Source: Aeromicrobium tamlense (GTDB taxonomy: Bacteria; Actinomycetota; Actinomycetes; Propionibacteriales; Nocardioidaceae). Taken from it: a DNA stretch of 64,000 bases. Positions 37,105-45,064 of the stretch are shown in pieces. Below the pieces are notes generated by a model that searched no databases, was not told the origin of the DNA, and was given only the letters and a program-made list of their open reading frames with translations. The stretch covers positions 2,542,001-2,606,000 of the forward strand of contig NZ_JACBZN010000001.1 of the NCBI RefSeq assembly GCF_013408555.1, written 5' to 3'. Within the stretch, counting starts at the first letter, position 1; every line of letters begins with the position of its first letter. Made by a program: the position numbers and the translations under genes.

Positions 37105-37545
37105 ATGGCCCGCGACAAGCGCTCCCGCATCCCCGACCTGGGCCGTCCCGAGGTCACCGAGCTCGAGTTCGGCAAGACGACCCACCGGGTCGCCGCGGTC
37201 GAGCCGATGGACGTCGACGGCGTCCGCACGATGACCGTCGGCACGATCGGCTGGGGTGTCGTGGCGCTCGCGCTGCTGCCGTTCTGGGGCAACCTGCAGG
37301 ACCAGGGCCGCACGTGGTGGCTGTGGACCGCGTTCGCCGGACTGGGACTGGGCCTCATGGGCATCGAGTTCTGCAAGCGCCGTCGCGACATGCTGGCCGA
37401 GCGCGCCGCCACCGCGCCGGTGCAGACCGTGATCCCGGCCGACGACGTCCCGTCGCCGATCGCCTCGCCCCTCGTGGAGACCACGAAGGAGCCCCCGACC
37501 AGCCAGTCCACCGACCGGCCCATCGGCCGGCGTCGCCGCAGCTGA
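37105..37545 (+). CDS. DUF2530-like small membrane protein
   Basis: 146 residues. A polar N-terminus with VEPMDVDGVRTMTVGTIGW leads into two transmembrane helices (GWGVVALALLPFWGNL and TWWLWTAFAGLGLGLMGIEFC). A positively charged CKRRRDML and a disordered Pro/Thr-rich tail follow. This matches my recollection of the DUF2530 family, a short actinobacterial inner-membrane protein without known function. It is convergent with the DUF3027 gene. Confidence 0.75.
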   Translation: MARDKRSRIPDLGRPEVTELEFGKTTHRVAAVEPMDVDGVRTMTVGTIGWGVVALALLPFWGNLQDQGRTWWLWTAFAGLGLGLMGIEFCKRRRDMLAERAATAPVQTVIPADDVPSPIASPLVETTKEPPTSQSTDRPIGRRRRS

Positions 37546-37582
37546 GGCCACCCGGCCCCGCATCGCACCGCGCACGACCGGC

Positions 37583-38305
37583 TCAGAAGTCCTCGAGCTC
37601 GGCACGCATCGTGTCGAAGACCGGATCGGGCAGCTTCGAGGCCGAGGCCGAGCGCTTGGGCCGCGTGCCCGAGTGCGCGCCGCAGCCGTGCGTGAGGGCG
37701 ACGACCCGGCCGTCGGCGTTGGCCATCTTGTTGGCGCACACGCCGAAGCGGTCGGACAGGTCGCCCGCGAGCGAGACCAGGAAGCCGCACGTGCCGCACA
37801 CGCCCGGCGCCTGCTTGGCGATGGGGGTGTCGGGTCCGGACTCGCCCTCGTACCAGCGCTCGGCGGCGTCCTCGCGCCCCTCGAGCGACAGGACCCACTC
37901 GCGACCGAGACCGATCTCGCGCGCGTAGTGGCGGTCGACCACGCCGGTGCCGTCGCCGTCGCCCGCGGACCACGCGGGCACGAGGCGGATGTCGTCCTCC
38001 TCGGGCGGCAGGACGTCTCCGGGACCGAGGTCGCCGGGGCGGATGCGCTCGCGGTAGGGCGTCCACGCGGGCGCGACGATCGCGTCGTCGCCGGGCAGCA
38101 GCACGATGTCGTTGATCGTGACCTCGTCGCCGAGCACCGACGTGCTGACGGCCCAGTACCAGCCGCGGTAGCCCGGCAGCAGGCAGGCGAAGCGCTCGGT
38201 GACGAGGCCGGGCGCCTCCTCGGTGCTGCCGAGGTGGTCGCCGACCGTGCCGTCGTCGGCGCTGGCGTCGAGGGCCGCGCGTGCAGGAGAGGTCGACGTG
38301 CTCAT
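37583..38305 (-). CDS. DUF3027 family protein
   Basis: 240 residues, soluble. Motifs include ARAALDASADDGTVGDHLG, CLLPGYRGWYWAVSTSVL, DIVLLPGDDAIVAPAWTPYRERIRPGDLGPGDVLP and a cysteine cluster GVCGTCGFLVSLAG...FGVCANKMANADGRVV...HGCGAHS that could bind zinc. This is the layout of actinobacterial DUF3027, of unknown function. The ATG at 38305 has GACAAT 6 nt upstream, a leaderless-type arrangement. Confidence 0.82.
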   Translation of the reverse strand: MSTSTSPARAALDASADDGTVGDHLGSTEEAPGLVTERFACLLPGYRGWYWAVSTSVLGDEVTINDIVLLPGDDAIVAPAWTPYRERIRPGDLGPGDVLPPEEDDIRLVPAWSAGDGDGTGVVDRHYAREIGLGREWVLSLEGREDAAERWYEGESGPDTPIAKQAPGVCGTCGFLVSLAGDLSDRFGVCANKMANADGRVVALTHGCGAHSGTRPKRSASASKLPDPVFDTMRAELEDF

Positions 38306-38370
38306 GGCTCGATTGTCCCCCACCGCCCCAGAGCGGACCAACAGGGCCGACCCGTGGCGCGCGGCAGTCG

Positions 38371-39288
38371 TCAGGGCACCAGCAGACCCGCCAGCAGGAC
38401 CATCACCGGAAGGGACACGAGGGTCGTGATGACGACGCTGTCGCGTGCCAGCACCTCGCCGCGGCCGAACTGGGCGGCGTAGACGAAGACGCTCTGCGCG
38501 GTCGGCAGGGCGGCCATGACGGTGACGCCGGCGACCTCGTAGGCGTCCAGCCCCAGAGCGTGCCGCGCCACGAGGTAGGTGACGAGCGGCTGCCAGACCA
38601 GCTTGAGCACGGTCACGAAGGCCACCTCCGTCCGGTTGCCGTGCCCGATCCTGGGTCCGAACCGCAGGGCGACGCCGAACGCCAGGACGGCCGACGGGAT
38701 CGCCATCGCGCCCAGCAGGGAGATGGGCTCGTCGACGAACCGCGGCAGGTCGACCTCGCCCAGCGAGAGGGCGACGCCGATGATCGCGGCGATGGAGATC
38801 GGGTTGCTCAGTCCTGCCTCGAGGAAGCCGCGCACCGTCACCCGCCGGCCGTCCTCCATGCTCAGCAGGGTGACGGCGATCGGCGTCATGACCATCAGCT
38901 GCAGCATGATCGTGGGCAGCGCGAAGGCGACGTCGCCGGCCACGTAGGCGGCGATCGGCAGGCCCAGGTAGCCGGAGTTGGCGAAGGAGGACGCGAGTCC
39001 GCCCACGACCACGTCCTTGCCGGGATGGCCCCGCCACCGGGCCCACGGCACGTAGACGAGCAGCACCGCCACGACGCCGATCGCGGCGACCAGGAACCAG
39101 GGGCCGAACACCGTGGCCAGGTCCGTCGAGCCGAGGATCTCGATCAGCAGGGCCGGGGTGGCGACGAAGTACACCAGCCGCGCGAGCACGACCTGGCTGG
39201 ACTCCTCCAGCACGCCCGTCGCCGCGAGGAGGTACCCCACCGCGATCAGGGCACCGATGACGGCGAACCCCTCGAGCGCGCCCGTCAC
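38371..39288 (-). CDS. AEC-family (auxin efflux carrier-like) transporter
   Basis: 305 residues with about ten hydrophobic segments. It begins LEGFAVIGALIAVGYLLAATGVL and includes LARLVYFVATPALLIEIL, GLASSFANSGYLGLPIAAYV (the conserved SN-YxGLP region) and TVMAALPTAQSVFVYAAQFGRGEVLARDSVVITT. These are diagnostic for the family. Bacterial members export or import small carboxylates; the substrate is not predictable. The start is close to the stop of the upstream cold-shock gene (3 bp), so the two are probably co-transcribed. Confidence 0.9.
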   Translation of the reverse strand: MTGALEGFAVIGALIAVGYLLAATGVLEESSQVVLARLVYFVATPALLIEILGSTDLATVFGPWFLVAAIGVVAVLLVYVPWARWRGHPGKDVVVGGLASSFANSGYLGLPIAAYVAGDVAFALPTIMLQLMVMTPIAVTLLSMEDGRRVTVRGFLEAGLSNPISIAAIIGVALSLGEVDLPRFVDEPISLLGAMAIPSAVLAFGVALRFGPRIGHGNRTEVAFVTVLKLVWQPLVTYLVARHALGLDAYEVAGVTVMAALPTAQSVFVYAAQFGRGEVLARDSVVITTLVSLPVMVLLAGLLVP

Positions 39289-39291
39289 GCG

Positions 39292-39687
39292 TCAGGCGTC
39301 GAGATCCGTCGCCAGGCGACGCAGCAGCTGCGCGACCTGGCGGGCGCGCTTGCCCTCGGGGTGGCGACCGTGGCGGTAGCCCTCGCCGAGGCCGTCGAGG
39401 AGGTTGACGAGGTCCTCGACGATGACGACCATCTCCTCGGGCGACTTGCGGCGGGCGTGCGCCTGGGCCTGGGAGACCGACGGGGTCGGGTCGAGCACGC
39501 GGACCTGCAGGGCCTGGTCGCCGCGACGGCCGGCCGCGATGCCGAACTCGACGCGCGTGCCCGCCTTGAGGGTGGTCACGCCGTTCGGCAGCGCGTCGGA
39601 GCGCACGTACACGTCCTCGCCGTCCTCACGACTGAGGAAGCCGAACCCCTTCTCGGGGTCGTACCACTTGACCTTGCCGGTGGGCAT
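39292..39687 (-). CDS. Cold-shock-domain protein with C-terminal extension
   Basis: 131 residues. An N-terminal cold-shock domain (PTGKVKWYDPEKGFGFLSREDGEDVYVRSDALP) has RNP1-like KGFGFL and RNP2-like VYVRSD motifs. A 60-residue helical extension (SPEEMVVIVEDLVNLLDGLGEG) follows, longer than classic CspA. This is common in actinobacteria; the role is nucleic-acid binding. ATG 39687 has AAGGA upstream; a -10-like TAGACT lies about 35 nt further up (near 39723-39728). Confidence 0.9.
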   Translation of the reverse strand: MPTGKVKWYDPEKGFGFLSREDGEDVYVRSDALPNGVTTLKAGTRVEFGIAAGRRGDQALQVRVLDPTPSVSQAQAHARRKSPEEMVVIVEDLVNLLDGLGEGYRHGRHPEGKRARQVAQLLRRLATDLDA

Positions 39688-39762
39688 GACCGTTCCTTTG
39701 CGTTCTCTCGATGCGACGCCTGCAGTCTAGTCGGGCGGGCACCCGCGGCGCGCCCGCGACGC

Positions 39763-40737
39763 TCAGGCCTCTTCGTCGAAGTCGACCGAGATCGTCTGGA
39801 ACCCCTTGTGCCGCTGCATGCGCGCGTACTGGGCGTAGGCGCGGCGGTCGCCCGCGGTCAGCACGACGTTGTCGGTGAACGGCGTCAGCAGCGCGCGCGG
39901 GTAGAGGTGGCGGCGGCGCACCACGTTGATCTGCAGCCCGATCACGATGGTCGAGGTGAGCAGGAAGAGCAGCGCGATGAGGCCGAGGACGACCGCGAAG
40001 GTCTGGTTCATCGACGAGGCGCGCACGACGACGCCCTGCACGTAGGCGTCCCCGCCGAACTGCAGGAGCTGCCAGCCCAGGGCGCAGAACAGCGAGCCGG
40101 GCAGGACCGACCGCCACGACGCCCGCTTGAGGCTGACGAGCTTGAAGACCGTGACGAAGATGCCCCACGAGACGAGGAAGCCGACCACGCGCATGACCCA
40201 GCCGAGGTCGGGCAGGTGGTCGATGCCGACGACCTGCGGGTTGTCGACGATGGACTGCAGGATCGCGATGAACGCGATGCCCAGGCCGCCGATGCCGAGG
40301 ACGACGAAGCTGCGCAGCCGCATGACGATCGGGTTCGGCCGGCTGTTGCGTGGGACGCCCCAGGCCACGTTCGCCGCGTTCTGGGTGGACTGGCCCACGC
40401 CGAGCGCACCGTAGAGCGCGGCGAGCGAGCCGACGACGATCGCCGTCGTGCTGCCGGTCAGGCCCTCGGGCCGGCCGAGCTGGTCGCCGACGATCGGGAA
40501 CTGGCCGAGCGCCGTGTCGAGCAGGCGCTCCTGCAGCTCGGGGTCGTCCTGCAGCACGAAGCCGAGGACCGACGAGGCGATCAGCAGCAGCGGGAAGATC
40601 GCGATGAACGAGTAGTACGTCATGATCGCCGCCAGGTACGGGCCCTGGTCGTCGAAGAACTTGTAGAGCACCGCGATCGGGAATCCGAGGACCGGGTGCT
40701 TCCGCTGGAAGCGGTCGACCCGGGCGACGATGCTCAT
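39763..40737 (-). CDS. YihY/BrkB-family inner-membrane protein
   Basis: 324 residues with six or more transmembrane helices. It opens LYKFFDDQGPYLAAIMTYYSFIAIFPLLLIASSVLGFV, the family signature (the AxYxSFxAxFPLLL region). It continues GLGIAFIAILQS, VGFLVSWGIFVTVFKLV, SLFCALGWQLLQFGGDAYVQGVV and LIALLFLLTSTIVIGLQINV. The family was once called RNase BN; function is uncertain. Its ATG overlaps the stop of the MazF-like gene by 4 nt. Confidence 0.92.
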   Translation of the reverse strand: MSIVARVDRFQRKHPVLGFPIAVLYKFFDDQGPYLAAIMTYYSFIAIFPLLLIASSVLGFVLQDDPELQERLLDTALGQFPIVGDQLGRPEGLTGSTTAIVVGSLAALYGALGVGQSTQNAANVAWGVPRNSRPNPIVMRLRSFVVLGIGGLGIAFIAILQSIVDNPQVVGIDHLPDLGWVMRVVGFLVSWGIFVTVFKLVSLKRASWRSVLPGSLFCALGWQLLQFGGDAYVQGVVVRASSMNQTFAVVLGLIALLFLLTSTIVIGLQINVVRRRHLYPRALLTPFTDNVVLTAGDRRAYAQYARMQRHKGFQTISVDFDEEA

Positions 40738-41240
40738 GGCAGGTATTGTCGCGCAGCCTCCAGCACGCGTTCGTACACCCCGCGGGGAAGGATGGCTCCT
40801 TCTCGGCGGACGTCGGCCTCGCGGACCTCGATCAGCCGGTTCAGCCGCACCTCGCTGGGCCGGCCCTTCGCGTCCCACGCGCCCGAGCCGATGTCCATCC
40901 AGAAGCGCCCGGCTCGCGCCTCCTGGGCCCGGTCGCGGTCGTGGTCCTTCGAGGTCAGCTGGAGCGCCACGAGGGAGCCGTCGCCGCGGCGACCGATGAT
41001 GAGGACCGGACGGTCCTTGCCCTGGCGGGGGTCGTCCTCGTACGGCACCCACGTCCAGACGATCTCGCCCGGGTCGGGGCGGCCGTCGTGGTCGCCGGCC
41101 CACGTGTGGTCGATCCCGGACGACCGTCGCGGACGCGCCGACGGCGCCCGCCCGGACGAGCCGGAGGGCGCCGACGACGAGACGGAGCGGCCGATCGCGA
41201 CCAGCCGTCGCAGGACGGCGGGCAGGTCGGGTCGCGCCAC
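40734..41240 (-). CDS. PemK/MazF-fold protein without an adjacent antitoxin
   Basis: 168 residues. A polar, Ser/Arg-rich N-terminal region of about 55 residues is followed by a MazF-like core: PDPGEIVWTWVPYEDDPRQGKDRPVLIIG, VALQLTSKDHD, and a C-terminal helix. In classic systems MazF is an mRNA endonuclease paired with a small antitoxin. Here the neighbours are an acyl-CoA synthetase (5 bp upstream) and a YihY protein (overlapping), with no antitoxin-like gene. It is therefore either a solitary toxin-fold protein with another role or controlled from elsewhere. GTG start. Confidence 0.75.
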   Translation of the reverse strand: MARPDLPAVLRRLVAIGRSVSSSAPSGSSGRAPSARPRRSSGIDHTWAGDHDGRPDPGEIVWTWVPYEDDPRQGKDRPVLIIGRRGDGSLVALQLTSKDHDRDRAQEARAGRFWMDIGSGAWDAKGRPSEVRLNRLIEVREADVRREGAILPRGVYERVLEAARQYLP

Positions 41241-41244
41241 GCGC

Positions 41245-42849
41245 TCAGGCGGTGGTCTCGAAGGCGGGCAGCTGGCGCTTCATGACCTTGCCGGTGGGGT
41301 TGCGCGGCAGCTCGTCGAGGAACATCACGCCACGCGGCACGGCCGAGCGGGCGACGTTGTCCTTGGAGAACTGCACGAGCTCGTCGGCGGTGACGTCGCT
41401 GCCCTCCTTGCGCACGACGTAGGCGGCCAGGCGCTGACCCCACTCGGGGTCGGCGATGCCGGTGACGACCACGTCGGCCACCTCGGGGTGCTCGACGAGG
41501 CAGTCCTCGAGCTCGCGCGGGAAGACGTTCTCGCCGCCGGAGATGATCATGTCGTCGTCGCGGCCGGCGACGAAGAGTCGACCGTCCTCGTCGAAGTAGC
41601 CGAGGTCGCCCGAATCCATGAGACCCGAGTGGAACGCCTTGTTGCGGCCGTCGGTGTAGCCGCCGAACGGCATGTCGTTGACCACGTGGATCACGCCGAT
41701 GTCGCCCTGGGGCACCTCGTTGCCGTCGTGGTCGAGGATCTTGACCGTGGTGCGCCACGGGACGCGGCCGGCGGTGCCGGGCGCGGCGCGCAGGTCCTTC
41801 GGGTCGGCGATCGTGATCCAGCTGGTCTCGGTCGCGCCGTAGAAGTTGTAGATGGAGTCGGTGTACATGTCCATGAAGTGCAGCGCCAGGTCGCCGGCCA
41901 GGGCCGAGCCGCTGGAGGCGGTGATCGCCAGGCTGGACACGTCGGTCTCCTTGACCACCTTCGGGTCGGCCTTGACCATGCGCTGGAGCATGAGCGGCAC
42001 GACCACCAGCACGCGCACCTTGTACTTCTCGATGTCGCGCAGGGTCTGCTCGGGGATGAACTTGCGGCGCAGCACGAACGTGGGGCACGTCGAGAGGCCG
42101 AAGCCCAGGTTGATCAGGCCCCACGAGTGGAACAGCGGCGCGCCGATCGCGACGACCGAGTTGCTCTGGTACGGGATCGCGCCGAAGTAGGCCAGCAGCG
42201 GCTTGAGGTCCTCGGGCTCCTTGCGCTTCGCGCCCTTGGGCAGGCCGGTCGTGCCGGAGGTGAAGATGATCATCTCGCCGTGCTTGGGCGGCACGGGCTG
42301 GTCGGCGCCGGGCTTGCCGGCCGTGACGGACTCGATGGAGGGGATCTCGGAGGGTGCGTCGGCGTCGGCCCAGGCGAGCAGCAGGCGGCTGCGGCGGACG
42401 TCCTCGACGAGGGGCAGGAACTCCTGGTCGAGGATGAGCAGCTCGGCGCCCTCGCGCTCGGCCAGGTCGGTCAGCTGGGCGCGGCTGGACATGGTGTTGA
42501 GCAGCAGGATGCGACCGCCCATCTGCACCACGGCGACCAGGGCGATGACGAGGTAGCGGTGATTGCGCGCCAGGACGGCGACCGAGTCGCCCGCCTCGAT
42601 GCCGCGCTCGCGCAGCACCTCGGTGAACTGGTTCACCTGCTTGACGAGGTCCTCGTAGGTGATCTCGCCGGCGTCGTCGATGATGGCGATCTGCTTGGGG
42701 TAGCGCTTCGCCGCGGCGTTGATGCCGGACGGCAGGCCCGGTCCCCACTTCTTCAGGACGCGCGCCGCGCCGATGAGCTTGTGCGGCGGGAGCGCCTTGA
42801 TGATGCCGATGCGCCGCAGGACCTTCAGCTTGTAACCCAAATCACCCAT
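41245..42849 (-). CDS. Fatty acyl-CoA synthetase (AMP-binding enzyme)
   Basis: 534 residues. The ANL-superfamily core is clear: phosphate loop IIFTSGTTGLPKGAKR, ITASSGSALAGDL, YNFYGATETSWIT, the SGDLGYFDEDGRLFVAGRDDDMIISGGENVFPRE hinge region, and the C-terminal catalytic lysine in NPTGKVMKRQL. It activates a carboxylic acid as acyl-AMP and then acyl-CoA; chain length is not predictable. It heads a three-gene operon with the MazF-like and YihY genes. The ATG at 42849 has TACGCT 7 nt upstream. Confidence 0.93.
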   Translation of the reverse strand: MGDLGYKLKVLRRIGIIKALPPHKLIGAARVLKKWGPGLPSGINAAAKRYPKQIAIIDDAGEITYEDLVKQVNQFTEVLRERGIEAGDSVAVLARNHRYLVIALVAVVQMGGRILLLNTMSSRAQLTDLAEREGAELLILDQEFLPLVEDVRRSRLLLAWADADAPSEIPSIESVTAGKPGADQPVPPKHGEMIIFTSGTTGLPKGAKRKEPEDLKPLLAYFGAIPYQSNSVVAIGAPLFHSWGLINLGFGLSTCPTFVLRRKFIPEQTLRDIEKYKVRVLVVVPLMLQRMVKADPKVVKETDVSSLAITASSGSALAGDLALHFMDMYTDSIYNFYGATETSWITIADPKDLRAAPGTAGRVPWRTTVKILDHDGNEVPQGDIGVIHVVNDMPFGGYTDGRNKAFHSGLMDSGDLGYFDEDGRLFVAGRDDDMIISGGENVFPRELEDCLVEHPEVADVVVTGIADPEWGQRLAAYVVRKEGSDVTADELVQFSKDNVARSAVPRGVMFLDELPRNPTGKVMKRQLPAFETTA

Positions 42850-42856
42850 GGCGCAG

Positions 42857-42862
42857 AGCGTA
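42857..42862 (-). promoter_or_regulatory. -10 box for the acyl-CoA synthetase operon
   Basis: TACGCT on the minus strand, 7 nt before the ATG at 42849. Confidence 0.45.
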
Positions 42863-42881
42863 ACAGTCGAAATCCGTGGGT

Positions 42882-42897
42882 CTGAGGCTTTCCTCAG
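42882..42897 (-). terminator. Small hairpin between the DUF779 gene and the acyl-CoA synthetase operon
   Basis: CTGAGG and CCTCAG arms around a 4-nt loop. The 150-bp gap 42850-43000 otherwise shows no gene. It may be a weak terminator of the aldehyde dehydrogenase-DUF779 transcript. Confidence 0.35.
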
Positions 42898-43000
42898 GCT
42901 TCCGACGTGGGACGTGTGCGCCCCGTGTGACTGATGGGAAAGATGCCTCGAACGGGTGGTCGTTCATGGTCCCGACGGGTCCGCGGTCGACGGGCTCGGA

Positions 43001-43429
43001 TCAGCCGCTCACCCCGCCCCGCACCACGGGTCCCATCCGTGCCGTCTCCTCCTCGGTGAAGACCCGCGACCGGATGATGAACCGGTGCCCCGTCGGACCC
43101 TCGATCGAGAAGCCGGCACCGCGTCCCGGGACGACGTCGATCGTGATGTGGGTGTGCGACCAGTACGCGAACTGCGCCGCCGAGATCCACACCGGGACCG
43201 GCTCGGGCGTGCCCGGCTCGAGCTCGCCCAGCAGCACGTCGGCGGCGCCGATCAGCAGGGTGCCCCGGGTGTAGCACATCGGCGCGGACCCGTCGCAGCA
43301 TCCACCGGACTGGTGGAACATCAGCGGCTGGTCGTGATCGGCCCGGAGGCGGCGGAGCAGGTCCGCCGCCTCCGGGGTCACGGCCACCCGGGCCGTCGGA
43401 AGGGAGGAGCCGACGGACTCGGGTGACAT
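43001..43429 (-). CDS. DUF779 family protein linked to aldehyde dehydrogenase
   Basis: 142 residues, soluble. It contains ARVAVTPEAADLLRRLRADHDQPLMFHQSGGCCDGSAPMCY (paired cysteines), VWISAAQFAYWSHTHITIDVVPGRGAGFSIEGPTGHRFIIRSRVFT. This is the DUF779 family, which is regularly found beside acetaldehyde/aldehyde dehydrogenase genes. The conserved Cys/His set suggests metal or redox chemistry, but the role is unknown. ATG 43429 is preferred (GGAGG 5 nt upstream, within the upstream frame); ATG 43441 is also in frame. Confidence 0.88.
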   Translation of the reverse strand: MSPESVGSSLPTARVAVTPEAADLLRRLRADHDQPLMFHQSGGCCDGSAPMCYTRGTLLIGAADVLLGELEPGTPEPVPVWISAAQFAYWSHTHITIDVVPGRGAGFSIEGPTGHRFIIRSRVFTEEETARMGPVVRGGVSG

Positions 43430-43446
43430 CTCGGCCTCCATGGGGA

Positions 43447-44970
43447 TCAGAAGAAGCCGACGGCGTTGGGCGAGTAGCTGACGAGGAGGTTCTTCGTCTG
43501 CTGGTAGTGGTCGAGCATCTGCGAGTGGTTCTCGCGGCCGATGCCGGAGTTCTTGTAGCCGCCGAACGCCGCGTGCGCGGGGTACTGGTGGTAGCAGTTG
43601 GTCCAGACCCGGCCCGCCTCGATCGTCCGGCCCGCCCGGTAGGCGGTGTTGGTGTCGCGGCTCCACACCCCGGCGCCCAGGCCGTACAGGGTGTCGTTGG
43701 CGATGCCCATCGCGTCGTCGAAGTCGTCGAAGCCGGTCACCGAGACCACCGGGCCGAAGATCTCCTCCTGGAAGATGCGCATCTTGTTGTGGCCCTGGAA
43801 GATCGTCGGCGCCACGTAGTAGCCGCCCGACAGGTCGCCGCCGAGGTCGACGCGCTCGCCGCCGGTGATGATGCGGGCGCCCTCGTCCACGCCGATCTGG
43901 ATGTAGGACAGGATCTTCTCGAGCTGGTCGTTGCTGGCCTGCGCGCCGATCATCGTGTCGGTGTCGAGCGGGTTGCCCTGCTTCACCAGCTTGGTGCGCT
44001 CGGTCGCCGCGGGCAGGAACTGCTCGAGGATCGAGTTCTGGATGAGCGCGCGGCTCGGGCACGTGCAGACCTCGCCCTGGTTGAGCGCGAACATCGTGAA
44101 GCCCTCGAGCGCCTTGTCGTAGAACGCGTCGTCCGCGCTCGCGACGTCCTCGAAGAAGATGTTCGGGCTCTTGCCGCCCAGCTCCAGGGTGACGGGGATG
44201 AGGTTCTGCGCCGCGTTCTGCATGATGAGGCGGCCCGTGGTGGTCTCACCGGTGAAGGCGATCTTGCGGATGCGGCTGCTGGACGCGAGCGGGGCGCCGG
44301 CCTCGGCGCCGAAGCCGTTCACCACGTTGAGCACGCCGGCGGGCAGCAGGTCGGCGATCAGCTCCATCAGCAGCATGATCGACGCGGGCGTCTGCTCGGC
44401 GGGCTTGAGGACCACGGCGTTGCCGGCCGCGAGCGCGGGGGCGAGCTTCCACGTGGCCATCAGCAGCGGGAAGTTCCACGGGATGATCTGGCCGACGACG
44501 CCCAGCGGCTCGTGGAAGTGGTAGGCGACGGTGTCGTCGTCGATCTGGCTGATCGATCCCTCCTGGGCGCGGATGCAGCCAGCGAAGTAGCGGAAGTGGT
44601 CGACCGCGAGGGGGAGGTCGGCGGCCAGCGTCTCGCGGACGGGCTTGCCGTTGTCCCACGTCTCGCCGACGGCCAGCATCTCGAGGTTCTCCTCGATGCG
44701 GTCGGCGATCTTGTTGAGGATGTTCGCCCGCTCGGTGGTCGAGGTCCGGCCCCAGGCCGGCGCGGCGGCGTGGGCGGCGTCCAGCGCCTTCTCGATGTCC
44801 TCGGCGGTGCCGCGGGCGACCTCGCAGAACACCTTGCCGTTGACCGGGGAGACGTTCTCGAAGTACTGACCCTTGGCGGGGGCGACGTACTCGCCTCCGA
44901 TCCAGTGGTCGTAGCGCGGCTTGTAGGAAACGACGCTTCCCTCGGTGCCGGGTGCTGCGTAGACGGCCAT
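43447..44970 (-). CDS. NAD(P)-dependent aldehyde dehydrogenase (ExaC/AldB-type acetaldehyde dehydrogenase)
   Basis: 507 residues, full length. Motifs are [23 protein letters not shown] (cofactor site), [35 protein letters not shown] (catalytic Glu), [18 protein letters not shown] (catalytic Cys) and [19 protein letters not shown]. It oxidises an aldehyde, probably acetaldehyde, to the acid. It forms an operon with DUF779 and is preceded by its likely GAF-type regulator, a standard arrangement for alcohol or acetoin catabolism. The Shine-Dalgarno GAAGGAG lies 8 nt before the ATG. Confidence 0.93.
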   Translation of the reverse strand: MAVYAAPGTEGSVVSYKPRYDHWIGGEYVAPAKGQYFENVSPVNGKVFCEVARGTAEDIEKALDAAHAAAPAWGRTSTTERANILNKIADRIEENLEMLAVGETWDNGKPVRETLAADLPLAVDHFRYFAGCIRAQEGSISQIDDDTVAYHFHEPLGVVGQIIPWNFPLLMATWKLAPALAAGNAVVLKPAEQTPASIMLLMELIADLLPAGVLNVVNGFGAEAGAPLASSSRIRKIAFTGETTTGRLIMQNAAQNLIPVTLELGGKSPNIFFEDVASADDAFYDKALEGFTMFALNQGEVCTCPSRALIQNSILEQFLPAATERTKLVKQGNPLDTDTMIGAQASNDQLEKILSYIQIGVDEGARIITGGERVDLGGDLSGGYYVAPTIFQGHNKMRIFQEEIFGPVVSVTGFDDFDDAMGIANDTLYGLGAGVWSRDTNTAYRAGRTIEAGRVWTNCYHQYPAHAAFGGYKNSGIGRENHSQMLDHYQQTKNLLVSYSPNAVGFF

Positions 44971-44998
44971 CGGTGACTCCTTCGTCGGGGGGGGCAGG

Positions 44999-45014
44999 TG
45001 TGAGGGGGCTCACA
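44999..45014. promoter_or_regulatory. CRP/GlxR-like site upstream of the aldehyde dehydrogenase
   Basis: TGTGA-N6-TCACA, within a longer 8-bp-arm inverted repeat (44997-45016), 29-44 bp before the start codon. A perfect 10-bp palindrome GCAACGTTGC at 45039-45048 is a second candidate operator, possibly for the upstream regulator. Confidence 0.55.
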
Positions 45015-45064
45015 CCCGATGACCCGACGGTAGGCAGCGCAACGTTGCAGAAAGGTACGCGCGG

